Source: Xiphydria camelus
Taxonomy: Eukaryota; Arthropoda; Insecta; Hymenoptera; Xiphydriidae
DNA: 64,000 bases
Assembly: GCA_963678675.1 (NCBI GenBank)
Contig: OY783198.1
Coordinates: 8,386,012 to 8,450,011, forward strand
Direction: 5' to 3'
Under the pieces are notes generated by a model. It did no database searches, was not told the DNA's origin, and saw only the letters and a list, made by a program, of their open reading frames with translations. A program made the position numbers and the translations under genes. Positions 54,508 to 64,000 of this stretch are shown piece after piece; the first letter of the stretch is position 1, and the number at the start of each line of letters is the position of its first letter.

Positions 54508-55926
54508 ATACGGTAAATAGTCGTAAAATATGTTTGTATTCTTGGGTCAAGAATATACATAGACTCTTCGACCAAGAATTTGTATTGCTGAAAATGTTTA
54601 AGATCGCATGTTCCTGGTTAAAAAAAAATCAATTCATTTTAACGTACAAAAATAGATGGACCGATTTCAACAGAATTTCCAACCGTGTATAATTTAATTG
54701 AGACATATGAGCACAGATATTCCATTATTAAAGATATACATCATATCCGATATCACAGAATTTAAATAACACACTTAAAAAATCGCGTTACGCCTGAATG
54801 ATCAAAGCGGAAAAAAAGCCAGGGGCTAAAAATTCCAATTGATCTCGATCCCGTATCACTTCCATCATCAAAGCCCATCCCTATGGACCCCGCGCGGACA
54901 AGGTTCCCATGTACTCCCAGCGGCATTCCGCAATTTGCATACGCAGCCTTCTTTACGGGACGTCAGCGTGACCAACGACTGCACGCGTACCCTGAACCTC
55001 TAGTGAACTTCGAGCGGAGGAGAGAAGAGCCGAACCCGCGGAGAGGCCAGGATCGGGGAACGTCGGAGTGATATCTGGAACGGTCCAGTTCCCATGGTGT
55101 GCTGCATCGGCGAGTGGGTGTACACGTATATAGGTACACGGGGTTGCGCACGATTCAGCGGGGCCGCCATACGACGGGCGCATTTGTTATTCATAAGCTC
55201 GCCGCTACGTTATAGGTATAACCTCTGGTTAGCTGTGACGAAAGGTACTGACCTAGACCACTGCCCTCGCGTCGCCCCGGGGCTCCGCTATCGCATTTCA
55301 GCGAAGTATACAAATCGTGCCGCGAATTCTTACGCGACCTCGTCCCAATTTATTGCGAGGAATTAAACACTAGGCGTTACTTTTGTATCCGTTTTATGTC
55401 CCCTCGTCGTAGTGTTGCTTGTGAACATTTATAGCAGGGTTTTAATTAAAGAATGTCGAAATCCGAATATTTTTCAAGTGGCAAATTCTTAAAATTTTTC
55501 TATATTATTTATAGAAATACTCGTAGATTGAAACGTACACGGAAAAGAATTGTCAGCAGTCCGTAGCAAAAAAGGAGTTGCGAGAGCAAAAATGAATTAC
55601 TTTAAATTGCCACTACAAAAATATGTTACTGGTAGCAAAACATATTTTCTCTCTTTCCGTTAAAACCAACAAAGATTTATTAAAAGAAGAAATATTTTTA
55701 TCTTTGAACAAGAATATATTCGTCAAAAAAACATCCCCCTCCAATCTGGACCAAGAACTTTTAAAAGTGATAATATATGGTGATAATATATTTAGGTGAT
55801 AAAATCATGATTGGATTATCTACTCTTAATAAGTCTGTCATATTTCTATGTATTAGTTTTTTCACTTTCATCCTGATATCTCATAAAGAACACGCACACG
55901 ATTAACGAAACATCTGGTATACGTAC
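54508..55926. other. Repeat fragments and CpG-rich block
   Basis: 54515-54640 repeats ACGGTAAATAGTCGTAAAA and TTCTTGGGTCAAGAATATA, also at 62209-62290. GC-rich at 54820-55360. AT-rich after 55380. No supported gene. Confidence 0.35.
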
Positions 55927-56192
55927 TCTAAGAGAAATTTCGCTAAAATCAACTAAACATTTAATTGAATAGTCGCAAATAACCATTTCTCATCAGGTCA
56001 GATAATATTCATTTCTCCCGATAAAATAATTTCTTGGCTTAAATAATATATTTTCTTAATGAAATGTATCTACTCATTGAGCCATGAAAATAATTTATCG
56101 GGGCATTACAAATTATCTGAGCTGATAAATTATTTAATTGCGACTATTCCGCTAAATGTTTAGTTAATTTTAACGAATCTTTTTCTCAGTGT
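55927..56192. repeat. MITE, TCTAAGAGAAATTTCG / TTTTTCTCAGTG
   Basis: Arms AACTAAACATTTAATTG and TAAATGTTTAGTTAATT; GAATAGTCGCAAATAA and complement TTAATTGCGACTATTC. Close to 36086 and 49091. Confidence 0.75.
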
Positions 56193-56580
56193 ACCCACCG
56201 TACCAACAAGAAATCGAGACAGGGTCCCGCGGGATCTCGTACAAGAATTTGCAACGAAGCATCACGACGGAAAATGACGAGAATGTGAAAAGGTCGTCGC
56301 GGTTCCTCGCGCGAGCCTCCTCTTGATATACGATCCGACCAGCGGCGTGACACACGAGGTATTTAACGGGCATAGCTATTACACATCTCGTACCACATTT
56401 TCAGCGTGTCGGATCGATTCGCGGTGGGGAATTAGCCCCGGCAGTGGGTGAAGCTCGACTCCTTCTCACGCCTTTCGTCCGCGTCATTGTCGTGATCGTC
56501 GGGTACCCGTATATTTGCCGCCGCCCGCGGAACGTACGTATCACGTAAACGCGATCCACGGTGAAAATCAACGATCCTCG
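56193..56580. other. Start of CpG-rich block
   Basis: No repeat or gene recognised. Confidence 0.3.
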
Positions 56581-56776
56581 TTAAGATAACAATTTACTGT
56601 CGTCGGAGCCTTCCTCCGGAGCGGGTAAATGGTCGTCGTTAAGTGGCAGGGGTGCGGTATCTAAACGCAGCTTTTGCGAGCGAGCGGGGACGCGCCGTTC
56701 CCCCCGTCGCGATGAGTCGATTATCAATTCAGGCTCGGGACCTTTCGAGGAAATCGAAGAGGCGGGTTCGGGGCAC
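56581..56776 (-). CDS. Possible terminal exon of an unknown minus-strand gene
   Basis: Minus-strand reading from ACGTAG|G at 56776: CPEPASSISSKGPEPELIID, then a basic stretch, then LRLDTAPLPLNDDHLPAPEE and DDSKLLS before TAA at 56581-56583. The balanced acidic, proline-containing sequence looks more like a protein tail than the arginine-rich chance frames nearby. The frame also remains open upstream to 56961, so the exact start is uncertain. No family is recognised, and no further exon upstream was found, so it may still be chance. Confidence 0.25.
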
Positions 56777-57039
56777 CTACGTGATCTTTGCTTTTCCTTT
56801 CTACGGACAAGTGTTATGTACTCGTTGTGCAGGAAGTTATGATCCGTTATTATAAGCTGGACTTGTGTGAATATGCATCTACGGGGAGATACTTGTTTCC
56901 TGCTTCTTTTTTTTTTTGGGGGGGGGGGGGGGGGAAATTCACCGAGTTTAGTCAATATCAATGTTGGACGAACGTTGCAAATTTAATTTTCTGAGAAGCG
57001 AATAGTGTTTCTCTTGGGAGCAATGAGGTAATTTTTCTT
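56777..57039. other. T/G homopolymer junction and spacer
   Basis: T11 followed directly by G17 at 56907-56934, then AT-rich sequence. Confidence 0.6.
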
Positions 57040-57385
57040 TTTTCTTTTTCGATACGGTATTTCACCAAAAAACATTTTTCATATTTTTAAATTTAAATGG
57101 ACATCTGTAAACATATTTAACGCCGCACAACGGAGAATATGCCCGAAAAACTAATTATTCGCAGAGATATAAAGCGCGTTTCTCTCTGCAACATTGTGAC
57201 GTCATCGAAACGCAAGAGAGATGCATTAATGCCGAGCAACGAGTGTGAGGGAAATAGCCTTACAAGACGATGACGTAGCGGTATTGATAAGTACTGTTTT
57301 TCGGTTCAGATGAGGCCAAAAATTTAAAATAAAAAATACGAGCTAAATAATTTAGTTCAAATTTTTCGAATCATGAATACAAAAA
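57040..57385. repeat. Dispersed repeat, copy 2
   Basis: In opposite orientation to 19831-20070; shares GTGACGTCATCGAA, GATGAGGCCAAAAAT and AATTTTTCGAATC. Confidence 0.6.
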
Positions 57386-58929
57386 ATCAGTCAACTTACT
57401 ATTAGATTAGCTCGAGCTGCGGCGTGCTACATTGCTGTTACATATGTAAGCGAGTGAGGAGTTATAATAATGTAACTTACACGTTTCGTGCAACACGAAC
57501 CAGTTTGAATTGTAGAAAGCTAGCGCTATAGTATCCGAGATGTGAAACGAGACGTGATGAACGATTGCACGTAAAGTTCTTAGATTTCAATTAAAAATTA
57601 AATAGCATTTGCCTTCAAATTTGCGTCGCATCTCATTGTGCATCTGAAAAAAAAATTATCGAAAGGATTGATGAAAAGAACAATTAAAAGACTTATTGGA
57701 AAAACGTGACAAGCCACACTCTGTTCAAAAATAAACAGTTTACCGTGTAGTAGTCCCCTGCGTTTTTTTTCATACTTTAAGATTGTAAACGTTAATATAT
57801 GAGCTAGAGTACATCTGTTAAAAACACTGAGGGGTTATATTAATCAAATATGCATTTTACAGATTTTTTTGAAACTTCAAAGCTCGTTTTTTCTCAATAA
57901 AATGATTTTGTGGCTTGCCACATTTTTTCCAATAAGCCCTTCAATTGTGCATCTATAAGAAACACCGGTCTTTTCCTCTCGATAAATTTCAAATGTTTCT
58001 GTCTCCATTTTTAGATTGGAAACGAAAGGGTTCGCGATCCGCCTTTTTAGTAGTGTGCAACGGAGGCGAGGCGCATCATCGATCAAGATTAATCCCGTAC
58101 GAGATACCAATGCACTTTAGCCTTACCGAAATTACCGCTGTAACGTATAGGATTATTCCCGGACGATGCACACCCTCCGAAATCGTCCGGTAACGGCGCG
58201 CGATGCGCGTAGATCGTTCCGCGCGAGACGCTGATTGCAATTTACGTGGCATCGCGCGCGCCTCTAATCGAGCGACGCTTTCCCCTTTCCGCCGCACCCC
58301 TCATGCGCCACTCGACATAAAGCATCGCACGTGGGGATCTTTCACGCGCCGTCGAACGGCACACCGCTGTACACCATCGCCTCGACGCAGATGGAATAAA
58401 TTTAACGACCTTGCGGGATTAAATTGCATCGAATTCGCGCGCGTCGACCTTCCCCTCCTCCCCCTCCGCCGTATGAACGAGCGTAGTACCGCGATGAATC
58501 ATGCTACGCTCGTTGACCCCGCGGAAAAACGGGGGAAAAAGTGTATTCCCCAACTTCCGGTCGCGCCGGTGTAATCTGTCGTAGGATCGAACTGAGACTA
58601 TTTCTCGTATTTACGTCGTTCAAGATTGCTCGAGCGCAGTCTCTGTTGCTGAATATTTTTTTTATAACGTTAAGAAAAATGCGGTTCGTTCAATTCAGCT
58701 CGATTTTACGAGCAGCTAATGAAATGCTCGGTTATTTCAATTTATTTAAGAACTGGGCCCAAGAATGCTTCATTGTGAAGTGAGTAATTTTCAGTTTCGT
58801 CATTAGAATAATTAGTTGAAGCAGTCGAATATTTTCTTTGGTGGCCCGAATAATCGTAACAATCAGAATTTGATCTTCTCATAAAAATATATTAATATTT
58901 TTTAATTAAATTTGTAATTTTTATACATA
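57386..58929. other. Inverted-repeat pair then CpG-rich block
   Basis: 57605-57945 has inverted pieces GACTTATTGGAAAAACGTG..AAGCCACA and complement GTGGCTTGCCACA..CCAATAAG, probably a MITE. GC-rich at 58020-58560; AT-rich after. No supported gene. Confidence 0.4.
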
Positions 58930-59110
58930 TTAGATATCACACGGAAAAGAAAATGTCCGAAAAAATCATTATTCGCGAAAACAATGACGTAACTGCATTT
59001 CAAAATATCGCTTTCCAGCTTTGATAAGGCCGAAAATGAAGAACGAAAAGATACGAGATAAATAATCTTGTCCAAATTTTTCAAATCTGCAAAAAAAAAA
59101 ATTAGTGAGA
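58930..59110. repeat. Dispersed repeat, copy 3 (partial)
   Basis: GTCCGAAAAAATCATTATTC, AATGACGTAACTGC and AAGGCCGAAAATGAAGAA follow the order of 57130-57380 with an internal deletion. Confidence 0.55.
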
Positions 59111-60292
59111 AAACCGAATTATTCAATATACTTAATGAAGCTACTCAAATGAAGTCCCCTAGTTTAAGCACAATTTTATTCATGATTTCGTAATGCCCGA
59201 ATTCGCGCGCTTTTATTGGTGTGGCATAAATTACAGTCTTCCGGTAGAATAATTTGGATCGAATAACAGATTTGTGCACGGCTTAAACATGTAAGCGCTC
59301 CCCGTGAGAACTCTGTAAAACAATCGCAGAAATCGTACGCGTTAAATCTGTGTACAAAAAAAGTTAGTAAACTCCTCAATAAACAGCCTTCTCGGTGTAA
59401 ATATAATTTCTGGGCTTTTGCGCTGGCTAATTTGTTCCGGGTTCGAGTCTAATCGCGACGGATTACGAGACGCGACACGCGAAATGATTAGAGTCCGTTC
59501 CCGATGGGCGTGTCCGGCTGCGGCCGGGGATTAATTTATTAGCGGAGGTACTCGCACCGCCGCCGTTTAATCTAGTCCACATCACGATCTAGCGTACGTA
59601 TGTACCTATCTACGAGCAGCGCAAGCGAAACGAAGCGCCGCGGCCTAAGCGCGGCGCACACGCGACTATAACCCTTGCATCGTCGTACGAGTTAAACGCG
59701 GCACGTTCGCTTCGGGAGGCGTGTGAGAGCTACCGGTCTTTAATAGCGCGTTTAATCGCGCAATGATTTCATTAAGCGGCGCCATGCACCGTCGATTCAT
59801 TCGCGTGGAGAATCGAGAGGAACCGACAATGGGAACGGACGGGCGGATATCCGCGAGCGGTTTCGACGTCGTTCTTTCTCCGCGCGGATTTTCCTCTTTT
59901 CTCTTCCGTCGTTGCGCGGAGGTGGTTTCGCCTTTGATCCACTGGGGAGCGCGAGGAAGGGACGTTGTGAAATGCGCGCGGGTTCTCGTTGCGACCGCGA
60001 TTATCTCGTTACCCGGAGGTTTTTCGGCTATATCGGTGTTACAGTTTCTTACAGAGGGTACTTGGAACTGCAGAAAAGTTTAATGGAAAAATGACCTAAT
60101 GTTAACGGGAAGGCGGATAATTGCGATTCGAGTGAAAGCAGTCGCGTGAATGAAATAGTGGATCGCTCTGTTCTTCTTTAATTCGTAATACATTGGAGCA
60201 TGTCGGTCGAAGCGCGAGTATTATCGATTATAAAGTGAATGCCATGATTTTATATTTGGTAATTGTTATTCTTCTACCGTAGGTACATATTC
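59111..60292. other. Spacer and CpG-rich block
   Basis: GC-rich at 59410-60060. GGGTTCGAGTCTAAT at 59438-59452 resembles a polymerase III B box without a clear A box. No supported gene. Confidence 0.3.
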
Positions 60293-60588
60293 AGCGTGGC
60301 TGCAAGAATTTGATTATAGAATGTCCTGGTTATTCCCAGAATTTTCTCTGATTTTTCCTTGACTATTTCAGATCAACTTTTGTAAGTATTCCTTGATATT
60401 TTTGTTCATATTAGGAGTTTTGTATAATCAGATCAACAAAGCTATGAACAATTATAATACAAGAACACGAGATTGCAAGAACGTTTATACGCTTTAACGG
60501 TGAAATTTTGAGAAATTAACTCTACTTTATTCATAATTTCCGGTAAAAAATTCCCTGACATTTCCCAGTTTTCCAGGTCAGTAACACA
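60293..60588. repeat. hAT-like element, partial
   Basis: CAGCGTGGCTGCAAGAATTT at left; CCTGACATTTCCCAGTTTTC and CCAGGTCAGTAACAC at right. Motifs shared with 35843-36637 and 40477-41014. Confidence 0.5.
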
Positions 60589-60589
60589 T

Positions 60590-60800
60590 CATATGAGGCT
60601 AAATTTACTCGCCAGGAAAGAAACTCAAATCACTGTTACCTCGTTATCTATGAGCTTCTGGCTTATATTTCTTAAACACTTTTTTCAACATTACATTCTT
60701 ATCTAAAGTAGTTTTATATCAATGTAGGCTAAAAGTTAATTGATAATGAGATAAAAATGATTCGAGTTTTCTTCTTGGCGAGTAAGTTTAGCTTCATATG
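60590..60800. repeat. Palindromic MITE, CATATGAGGCTAAATTTAC ends
   Basis: Left arm CATATGAGGCTAAATTTAC..TCGCCAGG and right complement CATATGAAGCTAAACTTACT..CGCCAAG. It abuts the hAT-like piece. Confidence 0.8.
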
Positions 60801-61871
60801 GTATGTGCTGTCAATTTTAGTTCTCACGTTCGAAAAAACGTCTATGCCTGAAACATAATTCAGTTCACTAAAATTTATAGAAACCGAGTAAAACGCACCA
60901 ACTTTTCATACTTCCTACTATTTGGTATAACAATTTCTCTAAAACATATTGTCGGAACTAACGCTCGTTTACCGTAAAAATACCACTATTTACTAACGGT
61001 AACGCTAGTAAATAAACCCTGCTACACTTTAGCCGCACAATTTTCCCCGCGCATTACTCCATCGTGCGCTCGATTCGATCAGCCGATAAGAACAAAAATC
61101 GACGAACGCAGCGGCAATTCGGTAACGACCGCACGACAACCGATAACGACACACGGCTTTCCTCGAGACTCGAGTGCAGACCGTTGGTAGTCATTTCCGC
61201 GGTATGGGTACGTTGTAGCAGGACCGTGGGATCCCTCGGAGGTTATGCACACAGACACACACATACACACGAGCCCGCGGTCCCGTGGGTATCCGCCCGC
61301 GCCCGTCGTCGTGTGGCGGATACCCGTGAAACCTCTCGTGGCAATTTGCGCGCGGCCTCCTCCCTCGACGCCGCGGCGCACTCCCGGAGCGAAACCGATG
61401 CGGTGAAAAAAAAAAAAAAAATCAAAGCGGCACGAATATCGCGAGCCGCCGCGGCCTGGGTTTTGAAACAGAAATTGCAAAATTGTCGAGAAACCCACGG
61501 CGTGAGAGGCTGACCTTATGGGAGTATCGCGCGGGTTTACAGAGCCGGCGGGCCTCACTCGTTCCGGTGTGTATACACCCCCTTTCCCTCCCCCGCCGCG
61601 GTCGATCCGTCTTTCCCTGGCGGTTTGATACGGCGCTGTCTACCGGATGATTATTATATCCCCTTCCCCTTCGCCCTTTTCTCGTGGATTCTCTCCCGTT
61701 CCGCACACAATTGAACGAGCAACGGGGTCTCCTTGTTTTCATGGCGTCGATATGCGGGTCCACCAATGAGTTCTCGGGAAAACTCGGGGGAGAGTGGATT
61801 ACGGGGGCGGGAGAGAGTGGGATTTATTACGATGGATCGATTATTTCTGTGAGCGAATGTCGTTATTTTCT
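60801..61871. other. AT-rich spacer then CpG-rich block
   Basis: GC-rich at 61020-61860, with an A15 run near 61406-61420. Open frames of about 150 codons on both strands are compositional. Confidence 0.35.
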
Positions 61872-62487
61872 ACACTGTGAGAAGTAATTGTTGGTGCCAA
61901 AAAGTTTGTTTCTTCAATCAAAAATATGATATAATTCTGGGATCAAGCTACAATTTATTTAAAGATGAATAATTATTTAATAGGAATTAAAAAATCATTA
62001 AAAAATAATTACTTAATAAGAATCTGTACCTATTTAAAACATCATTTAAAGATAAATAGTTATTTAATAGGAATCAATAATTTTAAAAAATCGTTTAAAA
62101 ATAAACACTGAAACTAATTGAAAAATAAATAGTTATTTGGTAGGAATCTATGACCATTTAAAAAATCATCGCACAGAAAGTATTTTTTGTCCCAACGGTT
62201 CTCTCCCATACGGTAAATAGTCGTAAAACATGTATTGTATTCTTGGGTCAAGAATATAGATTCTTCGACCAAAACTCAGTATTCTTAAAAATATGTAAGA
62301 TCACGTGTTCTTCGTTCAAGAAATATTTGTTTCACGCTATCAAATATTTCTCTTAGGGCCGGTTTTACCAACACGGTATAAACGCGGTATAGCGCTATAC
62401 TGAGAATAACCAGCAATAAACCTTATGGTTATTCTCAGTATAGCGCTATACCGCGTTTATACCTGTTGGTAAAACCGGCCCTTAGTG
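61872..62487. repeat. Composite CTCAG-type MITE with tandem interior
   Basis: Left CACTGTGAGAAGTAATTGTT and right CAAATATTTCTCTTA...GTGTAATT, with repeated AATAATTATTTAATAGGAAT units at 61966-62150. It is interrupted by the Harbinger-like insertion near its right end. Confidence 0.65.
62356..62481. mobile_element. PIF/Harbinger-like MITE with TTA target duplication
   Basis: 126 bp with inverted ends GGGCCGGTTTTACCAACA and complement; TTA at 62353-62355 and 62482-62484. Removing one TTA and the element restores TTTCTCTTAGTGTAA, the end of the host MITE. TTA duplications and a GGGCC-type end are characteristic of PIF/Harbinger elements. Confidence 0.8.
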
Positions 62488-63825
62488 TAATTCTACGTTC
62501 GTTTCTTTTTTCTTCTTTTTCTTCGACTCATTGATAAATTGCTGACGCATCAAATTTTTGTTGAACTCAGTTTCTTCTGATCTTCTATCGGCTTTCGATT
62601 TTACACTTATCGCCTTGACATGAGTGAAAGATACTCGTAAAATTAATGCATTTTTTTCACGATGGCTATTTTTAATTCTAAGCCGCGTATCGTTCGCTCA
62701 ATCTGGTTTAGAATTAGACACGCGGAGTACCTATAAAATACAGGATCTATTCCAGCATCGGATTCAAGAAAGGGAAGGTTTCTTCATTTCGCATTATACG
62801 TGACTCTTGGCAGGAGACGTCGAGCCGCCGGTCATCTTGCTCGGAGCAAATGCTGACACAATTGGCACATACGTTATACAGGGTCGCGAAGATTTTCCTG
62901 CGCACAGGTATTATACCTATTATGTGTAAGGTTAATGAAGGTGAATGTATTATAGATGGAGGACGAGAGTAATCTATGTCTTCGTGCATTCAGGACAAAA
63001 GATGTCATAAAATCGGTATAAACATCTCGTCAGCCCGGCCTACCGTATAATTTACTGGGTCGTCGATGAGCTGACAACTAAAAAAAAGGGCTTGACTTAA
63101 AGCCGAGTCGAGCCGTTTAAAGCCCCACGATTATATACACGACTTGGCGAAATACCCGTGCTATCTTAGAAACGAAGCGAAATGTCAGAAAACTTTACGG
63201 ACAAAGGTGCTCAGTTTTCCAGTCCGAATAACTTTTATTCTCGTAAACGTTCGTCGTACGTCGCTTTGTTTCCAAGATAATTCGATTGGCTCGCCGCTGA
63301 TTTTTTTCGTGTAACTTATTTTGAGATCTCAACTTATTCTGGGTCCAGAGATGCGGTGTTGAAAATACAGAAAGCTCTCCAAAATGGCGCACCCAATCGG
63401 AGGTTGAGCTATTTAGGAGGTTGCGTTCAGAGGTGTGGTGACTTGAAATTGTTATGGGATTCATGTATCAAGGCCATCTCTATAAGACGATAGCAAACAT
63501 TAAATTCTATCATGACTGCTTGTCAATAAGGTCGGACAATTTTGAAATGACCCTCGTATACCTACATACATCGGTCTACCCCGTACCCGTACCCATAAGT
63601 ACACCGGCGAGATAGGGAGCGTCGATATCTTGCAGGAATGCGTCGCGATGGTGGCTGAAACCGGGGCGAAAGCAATAAATCGTCGAGCGAGACGTTAAAT
63701 CTCCGCACGGTTACACTCGACTTCTCATTGTTGCGTGCGAGAGAGATAAGGGCCTCCGGGAGGCCCCAGGTGTTTAATGCTTCGCGCGCCACGGATAATG
63801 CCCACCCCGCCTAGCGTATATACGG
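62488..63825. other. Terminal spacer, no gene supported
   Basis: Mixed composition, with a GC-rich part at 63560-63790. Short open frames lack features. Confidence 0.3.
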
Positions 63826-64000
63826 GGTGTTCCACTCAGGATAGCAATCCGGTTTATTTCTATTATTCGTCATTTGACGAAAAAGTCTTTCAGATAAAAA
63901 TTGTTTGGCGTCGAGGAGTACATATCGCGTTACTGCTGCCAAAAGCTCGTGCGCGCCAAAAAGTGCCTTCATAAAGTCGAAAGGGCGTATAATAAATTGT
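63826..64000. repeat. Start of GGGGTGTTCC MITE, truncated by window end
   Basis: TATACGGGGTGTTCCACTCA resembles the end of 37066-37630. AAAGGGCGTATAATAAATTG at 63979-63998 resembles the AAAGGGCGTA family. Both run off the window. Confidence 0.4.

Noticed and set aside
59400..59460. Possible tRNA or SINE from GGGTTCGAGTCTAAT
   Set aside because: Only a B-box-like motif is present; no convincing A box or cloverleaf stems.
61079..61558. Overlapping open frames of about 150 codons on both strands
   Set aside because: They lie in a CpG-rich island with a poly-A run translated as poly-Lys or poly-Phe; no domains and mutually exclusive.
1..64000. CRISPR arrays, prokaryotic operons, toxin-antitoxin or phage-like systems
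   Set aside because: Spliced genes with GT-AG introns, odorant receptors and eukaryotic MITEs show a metazoan nuclear genome; no regularly spaced short direct repeats were seen.

Overview
The window looks like nuclear DNA of an insect, most probably a hymenopteran and plausibly an ant. The evidence is a tandem array of insect-type (7tm_6) odorant receptor genes, canonical GT-AG introns, a storkhead-box gene of the kind insects carry as a single copy (Drosophila knockout), CpG-rich unique DNA alternating with AT-rich DNA, and dense miniature inverted-repeat elements (MITEs). The lineage is inferred; no species-specific marker was seen.

Positions 1-12,600 (plus strand) hold three odorant receptor paralogues in head-to-tail order, at three states of preservation. 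Copy A is represented only by its terminal exon (1880-1933); the rest lies upstream of the window. Copy B (4525-9259) has six recognisable exons giving about 357 residues, with introns swollen by MITEs. It lacks the region usually found between the fourth and fifth membrane segments, and its ancestral start codon appears to have become TTG. Copy C (10760-12581) is a clear pseudogene with frameshifts and stop codons. The short last exon, with the motif KTS-AYFSV-R, is present in all three.

Positions 12,850-15,000 separate the receptors from the next gene. They hold a possible minus-strand TATA promoter with a tiny first exon (12853-12965), a nested inverted-repeat element (14103-14535), and a short stretch at about 14751-14867 that reads like protein on both strands.

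Positions 15,354-24,952 (minus strand) carry four exons of a storkhead-box (STOX/knockout) orthologue. They run from the winged-helix DNA-binding domain (24952-24494) through low-complexity Ser/Arg-rich exons to the C-terminus. Splice phases join exactly across all four. The N-terminal exon or exons were not found.

Positions 24,953-64,000 hold no gene I can support with confidence. This is either a very long 5' intron or upstream region of the storkhead gene, or intergenic DNA. CpG-rich islands of apparently unique sequence alternate with AT-rich blocks almost fully made of MITEs: families ending CACTGAG...CTCAGTG, TTAA-flanked piggyBac-like elements, hAT-like elements, a Harbinger-like insertion and several near-perfect palindromes. 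A few weak exon and promoter candidates are listed at low confidence.

The receptor genes would work as ligand-tuning subunits with the co-receptor Orco in olfactory neurons. The storkhead protein is a nuclear winged-helix factor linked to neuronal development. Nothing suggests that the two loci are functionally connected.
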